Source of the DNA: Dyadobacter sp. LHD-138
GTDB lineage: Bacteria; Bacteroidota; Bacteroidia; Cytophagales; Spirosomataceae
DNA length: 64,000 bases
Direction: 5' to 3'
NCBI RefSeq assembly: GCF_030929615.1
Contig: NZ_JAVFVU010000022.1
Location: 62,001-126,000, forward strand
The notes beneath the pieces are model-generated. The model was not told the DNA's origin and did not search any database. It was given only the letters and a program-made list of their open reading frames with translations. The position numbers were made by a program, and so were the translations under genes. How positions within the stretch are numbered: the first letter of the stretch is position 1; every line of letters begins with the position of its first letter. Below are positions 44,323 to 52,464 of the stretch, one piece after another.

Positions 44323-45669
44323 GTGATTATTATTGATAAATTTGCAGTAATAATAAATAATAATTTCTTGGAACTCCTTATCATTCTACTTTTAGTGCTT
44401 CTCAATGGTATATTCTCCATGTCTGAGATTGCACTGGTATCCTCCAGAAAATCCAGACTTGAAGCAGCGGCGCGTAATGGCGACTCCAGTGCCAAAGCAG
44501 CTTTAAACCTGGCCAATTCGCCAACAAGATTTCTTTCTACTGTTCAGATCGGTATTACGTTAATAGGCCTTCTTACGGGTATGTACAGTGGTGACAACAT
44601 TACCGCGGACTTTGAAAAGATCATCGCCGGCATCCCGGTTCTGTTGCCGTATAGCCACACGCTTGCGGTGGGAACGGTGCTGGTTTTGATCACCTATCTT
44701 TCGCTGGTGTTGGGTGAACTGGTGCCAAAACGGATCGGAATGGCCAATCCGGAGGCGATTTCGAAGTTTATGGCGCGGCCAATGAACCTGATTTCTGTTG
44801 TTACGGCACCATTCATTTCATTGCTCGGTTTTTCCAGCGATTTAATAATCCGGCTTTTGAATATCAAACAGAGCGAGAATTCTGTTACGGAAGAAGAAAT
44901 AAAAAGCCTGATCCAGGAGGGGACAACGGGCGGGGTTTTTGAAGAAATTGAACAGGAAATCGTTCATAATGTTTTTCAGTTGGGCGACCGGAAAGTGACT
45001 TCGCTGATGACCAACCGCCAGGAAATTGTCTGGCTGGACATTGAAGATTCTGTCGAGGAAAATAAAGCGAAAGTGCTTGAATCCCGTCATTCTGTTTATC
45101 CGGTTTGCCGCGATACCGTGGATGATGTGGTCGGATTAATTTATATAAAAGACCTTCTGGCGACAGACCTGGAGGCGAAACTGGCTGATCTGACCGATAT
45201 TTTACGAGAACCTGTTTACCTCCCCGAGAGCAACAGAGCCTATCAGGCGCTTGAAAAATTCAAAGAACAGAAAGTATACTTCGGTATTATTGTTGATGAG
45301 TACGGCGGGCTTTTGGGGGTTGTAACGATGCATGACATTATGGATGCGCTGGTTGGAAATATTTCAGAGGAAGATGAAGAAGAATCCGAAATTGTTAAAC
45401 GGGAGGATGGCACCTATCTGATCGATGCCCAGCTTCCGTTCGATGATTTTATCCAATATTTCGATTTGAGTATGCAGGAAGCAGAAAGAAAAGAATTTGT
45501 CGGGTTTAATACCCTCGGCGGATTTGTGCTTCATGTATTGGAAAATATTCCCAAGGCCGGTGAGAAGTTTAAGTGGAAACACTTTGATTTTGAGGTGATT
45601 GATATGGATAAAAGTAGAATTGATAAATTACTGATTACTAATAACAAGAAAGAAGATACAGACGAATAA
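44323..45669 (+). CDS. Hemolysin/CNNM-CorC family transporter
   Basis: A 448-residue membrane protein of the CNNM/CorC (DUF21) family, implicated in Mg or Co efflux or homeostasis. In order: a DUF21 membrane domain with about four helices (residues 15-175; LIILLLVLLNGIFSMSEIAL, LGELVPKRIGMANPEAIS), a paired CBS domain (about 200-335; VTSLMTNRQEIVWLDIE, IVDEYGGLLGVVTMHDIMD), and a C-terminal CorC/HlyC domain (about 350-440). The start is a GTG at 44323; no ATG offers a complete first helix. pyrE starts one base after the stop. Confidence 0.9.
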   Translation: MIIIDKFAVIINNNFLELLIILLLVLLNGIFSMSEIALVSSRKSRLEAAARNGDSSAKAALNLANSPTRFLSTVQIGITLIGLLTGMYSGDNITADFEKIIAGIPVLLPYSHTLAVGTVLVLITYLSLVLGELVPKRIGMANPEAISKFMARPMNLISVVTAPFISLLGFSSDLIIRLLNIKQSENSVTEEEIKSLIQEGTTGGVFEEIEQEIVHNVFQLGDRKVTSLMTNRQEIVWLDIEDSVEENKAKVLESRHSVYPVCRDTVDDVVGLIYIKDLLATDLEAKLADLTDILREPVYLPESNRAYQALEKFKEQKVYFGIIVDEYGGLLGVVTMHDIMDALVGNISEEDEEESEIVKREDGTYLIDAQLPFDDFIQYFDLSMQEAERKEFVGFNTLGGFVLHVLENIPKAGEKFKWKHFDFEVIDMDKSRIDKLLITNNKKEDTDE

Positions 45670-45670
45670 A

Positions 45671-46312
45671 ATGGCAGAGGAAACCGAATTATCCCGCAGA
45701 ATAGCAGAATTGCTTCTTGAGGCGAAAGCCATCAAATTAAGCCCTGAAAAGCCTTTTCAATGGAGCTCAGGCTGGTTATCACCGATTTATTGTGACAATC
45801 GTGTAGCGTTGTCCTATCCTGATACCCGTACTTTCATCAAAAAAGCACTGGCTGACCTGATTAAGGCGGAATACACGGATGTTGACGCCGTAGTGGGCGT
45901 TGCAACGGGCGGAATCGCGCAGGGAGCACTTGTTGCGGACTTGCTTGAATTGCCTTTTGCCTATGTACGTCCTGAACCGAAAAAACACGGTATGGGAAAT
46001 CAGATTGAGGGCAGACTTGAAAAAGGGCAATCGGTGGTGATCGTGGAAGATTTAATTTCCACCGGTGGAAGTTCATTGAAAGTTGTGGATGCGCTGAGAA
46101 AAGAAGGTATTGAAGTGGCCGGTATGGTCGCGATTTTTACTTACGGATTTGAACTGGCTGCCAATAACTTCGCAGAAAAAGATGTGAAATTAAGCGTGAT
46201 TAGCAATTACAACGCTTTGATCAGTGCTGCCCTTGAACATGATTACATCAGCCAGGAGCAGGTAGAAAGTTTGAGCGCATGGCGTTTAAGCCCTGATCAG
46301 TGGGGGAAGTAA
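45671..46312 (+). CDS. pyrE: Orotate phosphoribosyltransferase
   Basis: Converts orotate and PRPP to orotidine 5-phosphate in pyrimidine synthesis. The 213-residue length fits the family. The PRPP-binding motif VVIVEDLISTGGSSLKV lies at about residues 120-136, preceded by the PEPKKHGMGNQIEG flexible loop that covers the active site and the VVGVATGGIAQGALVA segment. The ATG is one base after the CNNM/CorC stop, so translation is probably coupled. A strong hairpin follows. Confidence 0.96.
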   Translation: MAEETELSRRIAELLLEAKAIKLSPEKPFQWSSGWLSPIYCDNRVALSYPDTRTFIKKALADLIKAEYTDVDAVVGVATGGIAQGALVADLLELPFAYVRPEPKKHGMGNQIEGRLEKGQSVVIVEDLISTGGSSLKVVDALRKEGIEVAGMVAIFTYGFELAANNFAEKDVKLSVISNYNALISAALEHDYISQEQVESLSAWRLSPDQWGK

Positions 46313-46332
46313 ATTGCGGTTAAAAATAATTG

Positions 46333-46370
46333 ATAAGTCCTGACAGATTTTTGTATCCGTCAGGACTTAT
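46333..46370. terminator. Bidirectional terminator between pyrE and the aldo/keto reductase
   Basis: Perfect 12-bp stem ATAAGTCCTGAC (46333-46344) / GTCAGGACTTAT (46359-46370), 14-nt loop containing TTTTT, followed by TATTTT. It lies 20 bp after pyrE and ends just before the convergent gene. Confidence 0.85.
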
Positions 46371-46374
46371 TATT

Positions 46375-47397
46375 TTAAAGCCTGTGATTGTCCAGTTTTT
46401 CGTATAAACCCCCAAAAGCTTCGTCTTTTACTCCATCTGATTTCAAAAACTCGTGCGGGAAACCCAGCTCGATTTTGCTTATCTCATCGAGGCGGACGAC
46501 CATTTCTTCCGGCAGTGTGAAGTCCAGACAGCCTAATGAATCTTCCAGCTGTTTGGCCCGTGAAGCCCCGATAATCGGGGTCATCACCTGCTGGCGGTGA
46601 CGCGTCCAGTTGATGGCGACCTGTACCGGTGCTACGCCGAGTTCCGCTGCAATGTCAACAACTTCCTGTGCTATTTTCATGCTATTTTCATTTCTTCGGC
46701 TGCTATGATCAGGAACACGGCCGTTTTCACCGCGCAGGTATTTACCGGTCAAAGCACCGCCGCCGATAGCACCCCAGGGAGTTACGGCCAAATCAAGGGC
46801 TTTGGCCATGGGCAACAAATCTCTTTCCGGTGTGCGTTGAAGCAGAGAATATTCAAACTGAAGTGCGGCAAATGCATTCCACCCCCTGAAATCTGCGATG
46901 GTGTTTGCCTGTGAAACGATCCAGGCCGGCGTATCGGAAATACCAATGTAATGTACCAGTCCGCGTGTAACAAGATCATCCAGCCCCCGCATCACTTCTT
47001 CGACCGGTGTTGTGTTGTCCCAAAGATGAACCCACAATAAATCGATGTATTCCGTATTCATGCGTTTGAGGCTGTTTGTCACAGAACGCATCATATTTTT
47101 TCTATGGTTTCCTGCAAAATTCAAATCGTCATTCCGATCCTTTAAGGTGAATTTTGTTGCCAAAACCCAGTGGTCACGATCCGCCTCGATGAACTCTCCG
47201 ACATATTTTTCAGATGATCCTTCTGTATATCTGTTGGCAGTGTCGATAAAATTTCCACCTGCATTGGCATAAGTTTCAAATATTCTAAAACTTTCATGTT
47301 TATCAGCCCCCCAACCCCATTCTGTTCCAAAAGTCATGGTCCCCAGGCATAGTTCTGAAACTCTTAAACCTGACCGACCCAGTAATTGATAACGCAT
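46375..47397 (-). CDS. Aldo/keto reductase
   Basis: A 340-residue NADPH-dependent aldo/keto reductase. The TIM-barrel family signs are clear: SELCLGTMTFGTEWGWG near the N-terminus, FIDTANRYTEGSSEKYVGEF with the catalytic D and Y at about residues 52-57, VLATKFTL with the catalytic lysine, and WVHLWDNTTPVEEVMRGLD. The C-terminal cofactor loop PIIGASRAKQLEDSLG is typical of the AKR family that resembles YajO and other general stress reductases. Single gene; physiological substrate not predictable. Confidence 0.94.
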   Translation of the reverse strand: MRYQLLGRSGLRVSELCLGTMTFGTEWGWGADKHESFRIFETYANAGGNFIDTANRYTEGSSEKYVGEFIEADRDHWVLATKFTLKDRNDDLNFAGNHRKNMMRSVTNSLKRMNTEYIDLLWVHLWDNTTPVEEVMRGLDDLVTRGLVHYIGISDTPAWIVSQANTIADFRGWNAFAALQFEYSLLQRTPERDLLPMAKALDLAVTPWGAIGGGALTGKYLRGENGRVPDHSSRRNENSMKIAQEVVDIAAELGVAPVQVAINWTRHRQQVMTPIIGASRAKQLEDSLGCLDFTLPEEMVVRLDEISKIELGFPHEFLKSDGVKDEAFGGLYEKLDNHRL

Positions 47398-47541
47398 TGA
47401 TATTTTAAATTAAGTTAAATAAAACGGCTTGTAACATGGCATGTTTTTGATACAATGTTATATTTTCCAGTGCAAAGTTATATCCTTAGCGACAAATGTC
47501 TTTATATTGTGGGAAAATTCGAATCTTTTTTAGTTTGTTAA

Positions 47542-49641
47542 ATGATTGATGTTTCTTACCCCTATTTTGATACTAATTTAAGCTGGCTTTCCAATAATTT
47601 CAGATTACTCCTTGAGGCAAACGATGATACCGTCCCTGTTCGCGAGCGATTGAAATTTATGGGACAGTACTCGTATCAGATCGAGGAATTTTTCAGGGTG
47701 CGTATCCCGAATCTTCTGGCCATGGGGGAAGTGAGCAAAGATATTCGTTCCAAATTGAACGTTTATCCGGAGCCATTGCTCGAACATGTTTATGAAACTG
47801 TTGATAATCAACTAAGAGAGTTTAACGAAATCCTTATTTCACGAATTTTACCGGCATTAAGCGACCAGGGAATTCATTTATATTACAAGGAAACCTTTGC
47901 GCAGGAGCACCTGGCATTTGCCCGGAAATTCTTCATTGATAAGTTATTCAGATACCTTCAGCCGGTTTTTCTGGATGGAAGGCGCAATTCAAAACTGCCA
48001 TTTTTTGAGTCAAAAGAATTGTATCTGGTGATTCAAATGGTACGAAGGGAAGATCCCGATGAAGATTGGTATGCCGTGGTGAATATCCCGACAGAACCGT
48101 TCGGAAGATTTCTGGAACTGCCTGAGCTGGATGGTAAAAAGCACGTTGCTTTCATGGAGGATGTGATCAGGGTTAATTTGCAGGTGCTGTTTCCGGGGTA
48201 TGAAATTATTGATTCCTATGCGTTAAGGGCTGAAAAAGAGACCGAGATGACCATTGAAGATGAATATCCTCTGGCCACGGCGCAGCGTATTTTAAAACAG
48301 CTGGAGAAGAGAAATTTTGTACAGCCGCTTCAGTTTTTCTGTGAGTCGGGGATACCGCTGTACATCAAGGAATATCTTTCGTACAGAGCCGGCATGCTGA
48401 TGAATGAATTTCATGAGCGGGGGCAGTATATCTATATGCAGGACCTGATGACTTTTCCTGCTTTTTCAAAGAAACTCGACTATCCTTATCAGCGCCCTAT
48501 TCAGAATGTAGATTTTGAAGAAAGGGAATCGGTTTTTGAAACGATCCAGCGTTCAGACCAGTTGCTGCATTTACCCTACCATTCTTATGACCCGATAGTC
48601 AGATTTTTCAATGAAGCTGCGATTGATCCTTTTGTGAAGGAAATACATGTTTCATTGTATAAAATTAGTGCTAACTCATTTATTCTTAATTCGTTAATCA
48701 GTGCTGCGCGTAACGGAAAAAGGGTTGTTACCTACGTTGAACTGAATGCCAAGCTTGATATTCAGGAAAATATCCTGTGGTCAAAAAAGATGCGTGATGC
48801 CGGTGTGAAGATTATTTTCAGTGTTCCGGGGTTGAAGGTTCATGCTAAAATGGCGCTTATCAAGCGACGGGTCCAAAAAGGGTGGGAGCGTTATGCTTAT
48901 CTGGGAACCGGTGGTTTTTATCGCCTGACGAGCCGGGAGTTTGTAGACCATGCCCTGCTGACGAGCCATCGCGAACTGACCAACGAATTAGAATTATTAT
49001 TCGGATATCTTTATACACAGGATGAACCGAAGAAGTATAAGTATCTGCCATTCAATTTCTTACAGGTGACGCAGTTTACGATTCAAAAGAAACTTGTCGA
49101 GTTGATAGACCGGGAAATCAAAAATTCGAATGCCGGGCTTAAATCCTTTATCACCATTAAACTGAATCAGATACAGGACCATACCTTGATTGATAAACTG
49201 TATCAGGCGAGTAAGGCGGGGGTCAGTATCCATGTCATTATCAGTGAAAGCTGTGGGGTCATTCCGGAGCTTCCTTCCATTAGTGACAACATTACCGTAA
49301 GCCGCCATGTGGACAGATATATGGAAAATACCCGCATTTTTCATTTTGGCAATCGGGGCAATGATGAGATCTATCTGTCATCCTGCGACTGGACTTATCG
49401 CAACCTGCATCGCCGGATCGATGTTTGCTTTCCCATTCTGGATGATACGCTCAAAAACCAGATGAGGCAGGTGTTGAAAAACTACGTTAATGACAATCAG
49501 AAGGCTGTCCGGTTGGATTTGTATCAAAATAATTTGAGAATTTCCTACGATCCCAGTATGCCAAAAGTCAGAGCACAGGAGGCTAATTATCGCCTCGCCG
49601 AACGACTTGAACGCGGCGTACCAATTCGCAAGCCGGAATAA
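47542..49641 (+). CDS. ppk1: Polyphosphate kinase 1
   Basis: Makes long-chain polyphosphate from ATP. At 699 aa it has the usual four-domain size: N-terminal domain (SWLSNNFRLLLEANDDTVPVRERLKFMG), head domain, and two phospholipase D-like C-terminal domains. The phosphorylated histidine is H434 in LKVHAKMALIKRR, equivalent to E. coli H435. Further landmarks are AYLGTGGFYRLTSREFVDHALL and IYLSSCDWTYRNLHRR. Monocistronic, with a short AT-rich hairpin over its stop. Confidence 0.96.
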   Translation: MIDVSYPYFDTNLSWLSNNFRLLLEANDDTVPVRERLKFMGQYSYQIEEFFRVRIPNLLAMGEVSKDIRSKLNVYPEPLLEHVYETVDNQLREFNEILISRILPALSDQGIHLYYKETFAQEHLAFARKFFIDKLFRYLQPVFLDGRRNSKLPFFESKELYLVIQMVRREDPDEDWYAVVNIPTEPFGRFLELPELDGKKHVAFMEDVIRVNLQVLFPGYEIIDSYALRAEKETEMTIEDEYPLATAQRILKQLEKRNFVQPLQFFCESGIPLYIKEYLSYRAGMLMNEFHERGQYIYMQDLMTFPAFSKKLDYPYQRPIQNVDFEERESVFETIQRSDQLLHLPYHSYDPIVRFFNEAAIDPFVKEIHVSLYKISANSFILNSLISAARNGKRVVTYVELNAKLDIQENILWSKKMRDAGVKIIFSVPGLKVHAKMALIKRRVQKGWERYAYLGTGGFYRLTSREFVDHALLTSHRELTNELELLFGYLYTQDEPKKYKYLPFNFLQVTQFTIQKKLVELIDREIKNSNAGLKSFITIKLNQIQDHTLIDKLYQASKAGVSIHVIISESCGVIPELPSISDNITVSRHVDRYMENTRIFHFGNRGNDEIYLSSCDWTYRNLHRRIDVCFPILDDTLKNQMRQVLKNYVNDNQKAVRLDLYQNNLRISYDPSMPKVRAQEANYRLAERLERGVPIRKPE

Positions 49642-49656
49642 TTTTTTTAAATTATT
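49637..49656 (+). terminator. AT-only hairpin over the ppk1 stop
   Basis: Inverted repeat AATAATTT (49637-49644) / AAATTATT (49649-49656), T4 loop. Contains the stop codon; weak because it has no G or C. Confidence 0.35.
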
Positions 49657-49792
49657 ATCAAAAATAATCGCGCTGAAACGTATATTCCAGATGCGCGTTT
49701 TTGGATTCGCCAGGCTATAATTTAAAAATTTCCGACAGAAATTGACCGGTGTTTGACTTGCTGTCGGCCTTAGATCTCCTTGAGATGTAAAA

Positions 49793-49821
49793 ACTATATG
49801 ACTATATTTGAAAGTATATAG
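49793..49821. promoter_or_regulatory. Putative TetR operator
   Basis: ACTATATG is repeated directly as ACTATATT (49793-49808), and the second copy pairs with ATATAG at 49816-49821, giving an inverted repeat CTATAT-n8-ATATAG. It lies 33 bp upstream of the TetR gene, where autoregulatory operators are usual. Confidence 0.45.
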
Positions 49822-49854
49822 CTGTATCTCAATATATAAACAGGAATACGAAAT

Positions 49855-50448
49855 ATGGGAATAGTAGAGCGAAGAGAACGACTGAGAAATCAGGTACGTT
49901 CCGATATCGTAAAGACAGCCAAAGAAATAGCCCGTGAGGATGGGTGGACCGCCGTTTCGATTCGTAAAATCGCTGAGGTTATTGAGTATAGCCCACCTAT
50001 TTTGTATGAATATTTTGAAAGTAAGGACAAATTACTTGAAGCGATAAGGGTTGAAGGGTTTGATTTTCTTCAGGCGGAGTTCATAAAAATAAAAGGCCAT
50101 TTCAGGAATCCTGAAAAGCAGCTGACAGAGGTTGCGCGTTGCATCTGGTCGTTTTCGGTGGAAAATCCGGAGATCTTTCAGGTCATGTTTAACCTGGAAG
50201 GTGCCTATTGCGATTCAAAACGGGTCTATTCACACGCCATGAATATCCGTGATAATCCTGTCTGGGAAATGATAGCGATATTACGTCCGAAGTCAGGAGA
50301 GGCGGTCACCAAAACTTACTATGAGTGGTGGTGCCTTACCTATGGATTTATCTCCATCACCATGACCACCCAGCCACGTTACGCTTTCGCTCAGGCGGAA
50401 CCGATATACATGGAGGGCGTCCGGAGATTTATAAAAAGTATTATGTAG
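49855..50448 (+). CDS. TetR/AcrR family transcriptional regulator
   Basis: A 197-residue repressor with an N-terminal helix-turn-helix (VSIRKIAEVIEYSPPILYEYFESKDKL, about residues 35-61) and a C-terminal ligand-binding domain (WWCLTYGFISITMTT near the end) of unknown ligand. It overlaps the convergent cysE gene by 8 bp at its 3' end and has no other plus-strand gene nearby, so its regulated gene is not evident beyond itself. Confidence 0.92.
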   Translation: MGIVERRERLRNQVRSDIVKTAKEIAREDGWTAVSIRKIAEVIEYSPPILYEYFESKDKLLEAIRVEGFDFLQAEFIKIKGHFRNPEKQLTEVARCIWSFSVENPEIFQVMFNLEGAYCDSKRVYSHAMNIRDNPVWEMIAILRPKSGEAVTKTYYEWWCLTYGFISITMTTQPRYAFAQAEPIYMEGVRRFIKSIM

Positions 50449-51274
50449 CCGAGGTTGTTTGCGGGCGTACTTCTAATTTGCTTTGGTGATAAACCATGGA
50501 GTAGGGAGGTACGCTGCGAACGAGCCAGGCATTTCCCCCAATGACAGAATCGTTGCCTATCACGGTATCACCCCCTAAAATGGTGGCGTTTGCGTAAACC
50601 ACGACATTGTCTTCAATGGTCGGATGACGTTTTTTGGAAGCAAGTGACTTGGACACATGCGTCGCGCCCAGCGTAACGCCCTGGTATAGTTTAACATTGT
50701 TTCCAATATGCGTCGTTTCTCCAATCACGATACCTGTCCCGTGATCGATGAAAAACGAATGACCGATGACGGCATTTGGGTGAATATCAATTCCGGTCTG
50801 GCTGTGTGCAAATTCGGTGAGCATTCTTGGTAAAAGCGGAATCCCGCATTTGGCAAAACTGTGTGCAACACGGTACGTAGCAATGGCCGTAAAACCCGGA
50901 TACAAAGCAATTACTTCTTCCATGCTGACAGACGCGGGGTCGTTTTCCGTGATTGCCTTGGCATCCAACAAAAGCATTTCGTAAATGTCCGGGATCTGAG
51001 CAAAAACAGTATCCAGAATTTCATCCTTGCTGCGGTCCATCTGTGGCATGAGCGGTGTCAGCATACAATCTAACCTGTTACGAAGTTCGTTGAATGCACC
51101 GTGCATATCCTTCGTTCGTTCATTCTGCTGGCAATCCTGACTGATCGGGAATAAAAAATTAATCAGTCGTTGGATAAAAAGCCCTGCGTCGTGTCTTGAG
51201 GGTAGTTTGTATTGAAAGTTTACATTCTGTTCGTTTAATCTTTGAAAAAATAATTCCTGCTGGTGGTTTGTCAT
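50441..51274 (-). CDS. cysE: Serine O-acetyltransferase
   Basis: Catalyses the first step of cysteine synthesis, acetylating serine with acetyl-CoA. The C-terminal left-handed beta helix is clear (hexapeptide repeats GIDIHPNAVIGHSFFIDHG, GIVIGETTHIGNNVKLYQG, VTLGATHVSKS), with the catalytic histidine in FIDHGTG at about residue 180. The 277-aa chain has a longer N-terminal helical region than E. coli CysE and resembles the EpsC-type group found in Bacteroidota. It is convergent with, and overlaps, the TetR gene. Confidence 0.92.
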   Translation of the reverse strand: MTNHQQELFFQRLNEQNVNFQYKLPSRHDAGLFIQRLINFLFPISQDCQQNERTKDMHGAFNELRNRLDCMLTPLMPQMDRSKDEILDTVFAQIPDIYEMLLLDAKAITENDPASVSMEEVIALYPGFTAIATYRVAHSFAKCGIPLLPRMLTEFAHSQTGIDIHPNAVIGHSFFIDHGTGIVIGETTHIGNNVKLYQGVTLGATHVSKSLASKKRHPTIEDNVVVYANATILGGDTVIGNDSVIGGNAWLVRSVPPYSMVYHQSKLEVRPQTTSAT

Positions 51275-51478
51275 TATTCTTTATTTTATTGGGTAATGCT
51301 TTATTCAGAAACGGCACTGTTTTTGTACAATATAAATAGAAACAAAAAATCGTCCAGAAAGATTATAATTTAATTAATTCTTTTGAAATTTTTGTCCTGT
51401 ACGTGTTTTTTGAGTAAATTCTATCGTATATATAATGGAGCTGTGAAGTTATAAATTCTTTGGAACAATACGGAAGCT

Positions 51479-52387
51479 ATGGTGCGTGTTAAATTTTTTC
51501 GATCCCATATTATCATTGTAATCCTGTCGGTATTACTCACATCCTGTTTTTCAAGATATCTCATTTCTGAAAAGCAGGTGCGCAGACATTATGCCTCAAA
51601 AGATATCAAGCCTGAGATTCAGATCATTAAAAACGATACGCTTTCTCTTTCTATTGCAAGCGTTGGTGCCGATACTCTGCCGATGCTTTTACTCATACAT
51701 GGCGCGCCAGGTTCGCTTTGGGGATATATGAACCTCATGGACGATCAGGATTTGCAGAAACATTTTCACATTGTGTCTGTTGATCGGGTGGGTTATGGCA
51801 AATCCAGGCTGAAAATGAAGAAAAAAAGGAAGTATGTAACGTCGATCGCTACCCAGGCAAAGGCACTACTTCCGGTCTTTTCACTGAATCACTCCGACCA
51901 GAAAGTTATCGTACTGGGACGTTCTTACGGCGCGCCAATCGCCGCGAAAATGGTATCGATGGTGCCTGAAAAAGTGAAGGAGCTAATTATGGTGTCCCCC
52001 GTGATTGATCCCGACAAGGAAAAATTTTACTGGTTCTCAAAATGGGGAAGAAATGCGCTTGTGCAGCTTTTTTTACCGGGAGACTTCAATACGGCGACTG
52101 CCGAAAAGTATAGCCATTCGGACGAACTGAAAAAGCTATTGCCCGTCTGGCAGAATCTTCATGTCCCTACCACGGTTATTCAGGGCGGCAATGACTGGAT
52201 TGCGGATCCTTCCAATATTGACTTCGCAAAAAAACATATTAAAAGTAAAAGAGCCCAATACATATTCCTTTACAATGCGGGCCACATGATCACGTTTACG
52301 CACCTGGAAATGATCAAGGAAATGCTTCTGAAAAGCCAGCTTTTTAAAGAGAAAATAACGGCTGTTGATATAACTCTGGACAACTGA
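51479..52387 (+). CDS. Alpha/beta hydrolase, lipoprotein
   Basis: A 302-residue alpha/beta hydrolase anchored to the envelope: signal peptide with lipobox SVLLTSC (cysteine near residue 22). The fold is complete, with the oxyanion HGAPGSLWGY near residue 79, nucleophile S in LGRSYGAPIA (GxSxG-like, G-R-S-Y-G), an acid in GGNDWIADP and the histidine in YNAGHMITF. Substrate unknown. It precedes the MprF-type gene, but a very strong terminator lies directly after its stop, so it probably forms its own unit. Confidence 0.9.
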   Translation: MVRVKFFRSHIIIVILSVLLTSCFSRYLISEKQVRRHYASKDIKPEIQIIKNDTLSLSIASVGADTLPMLLLIHGAPGSLWGYMNLMDDQDLQKHFHIVSVDRVGYGKSRLKMKKKRKYVTSIATQAKALLPVFSLNHSDQKVIVLGRSYGAPIAAKMVSMVPEKVKELIMVSPVIDPDKEKFYWFSKWGRNALVQLFLPGDFNTATAEKYSHSDELKKLLPVWQNLHVPTTVIQGGNDWIADPSNIDFAKKHIKSKRAQYIFLYNAGHMITFTHLEMIKEMLLKSQLFKEKITAVDITLDN

Positions 52388-52409
52388 TAAAATCAGTTGT
52401 CCTTTTTTT
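52378..52409 (+). terminator. Intrinsic terminator of the hydrolase gene
   Basis: Perfect 11-bp stem GGACAACTGAT (52378-52388) / ATCAGTTGTCC (52392-52402), 3-nt loop, followed by seven T (52403-52409). The left arm contains the hydrolase stop codon. Confidence 0.93.
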
Positions 52410-52464
52410 GTCTGATACCTGGTGAGTAATCCCTCTCTCCTGACATTTTACCGGTGGTGTTTCT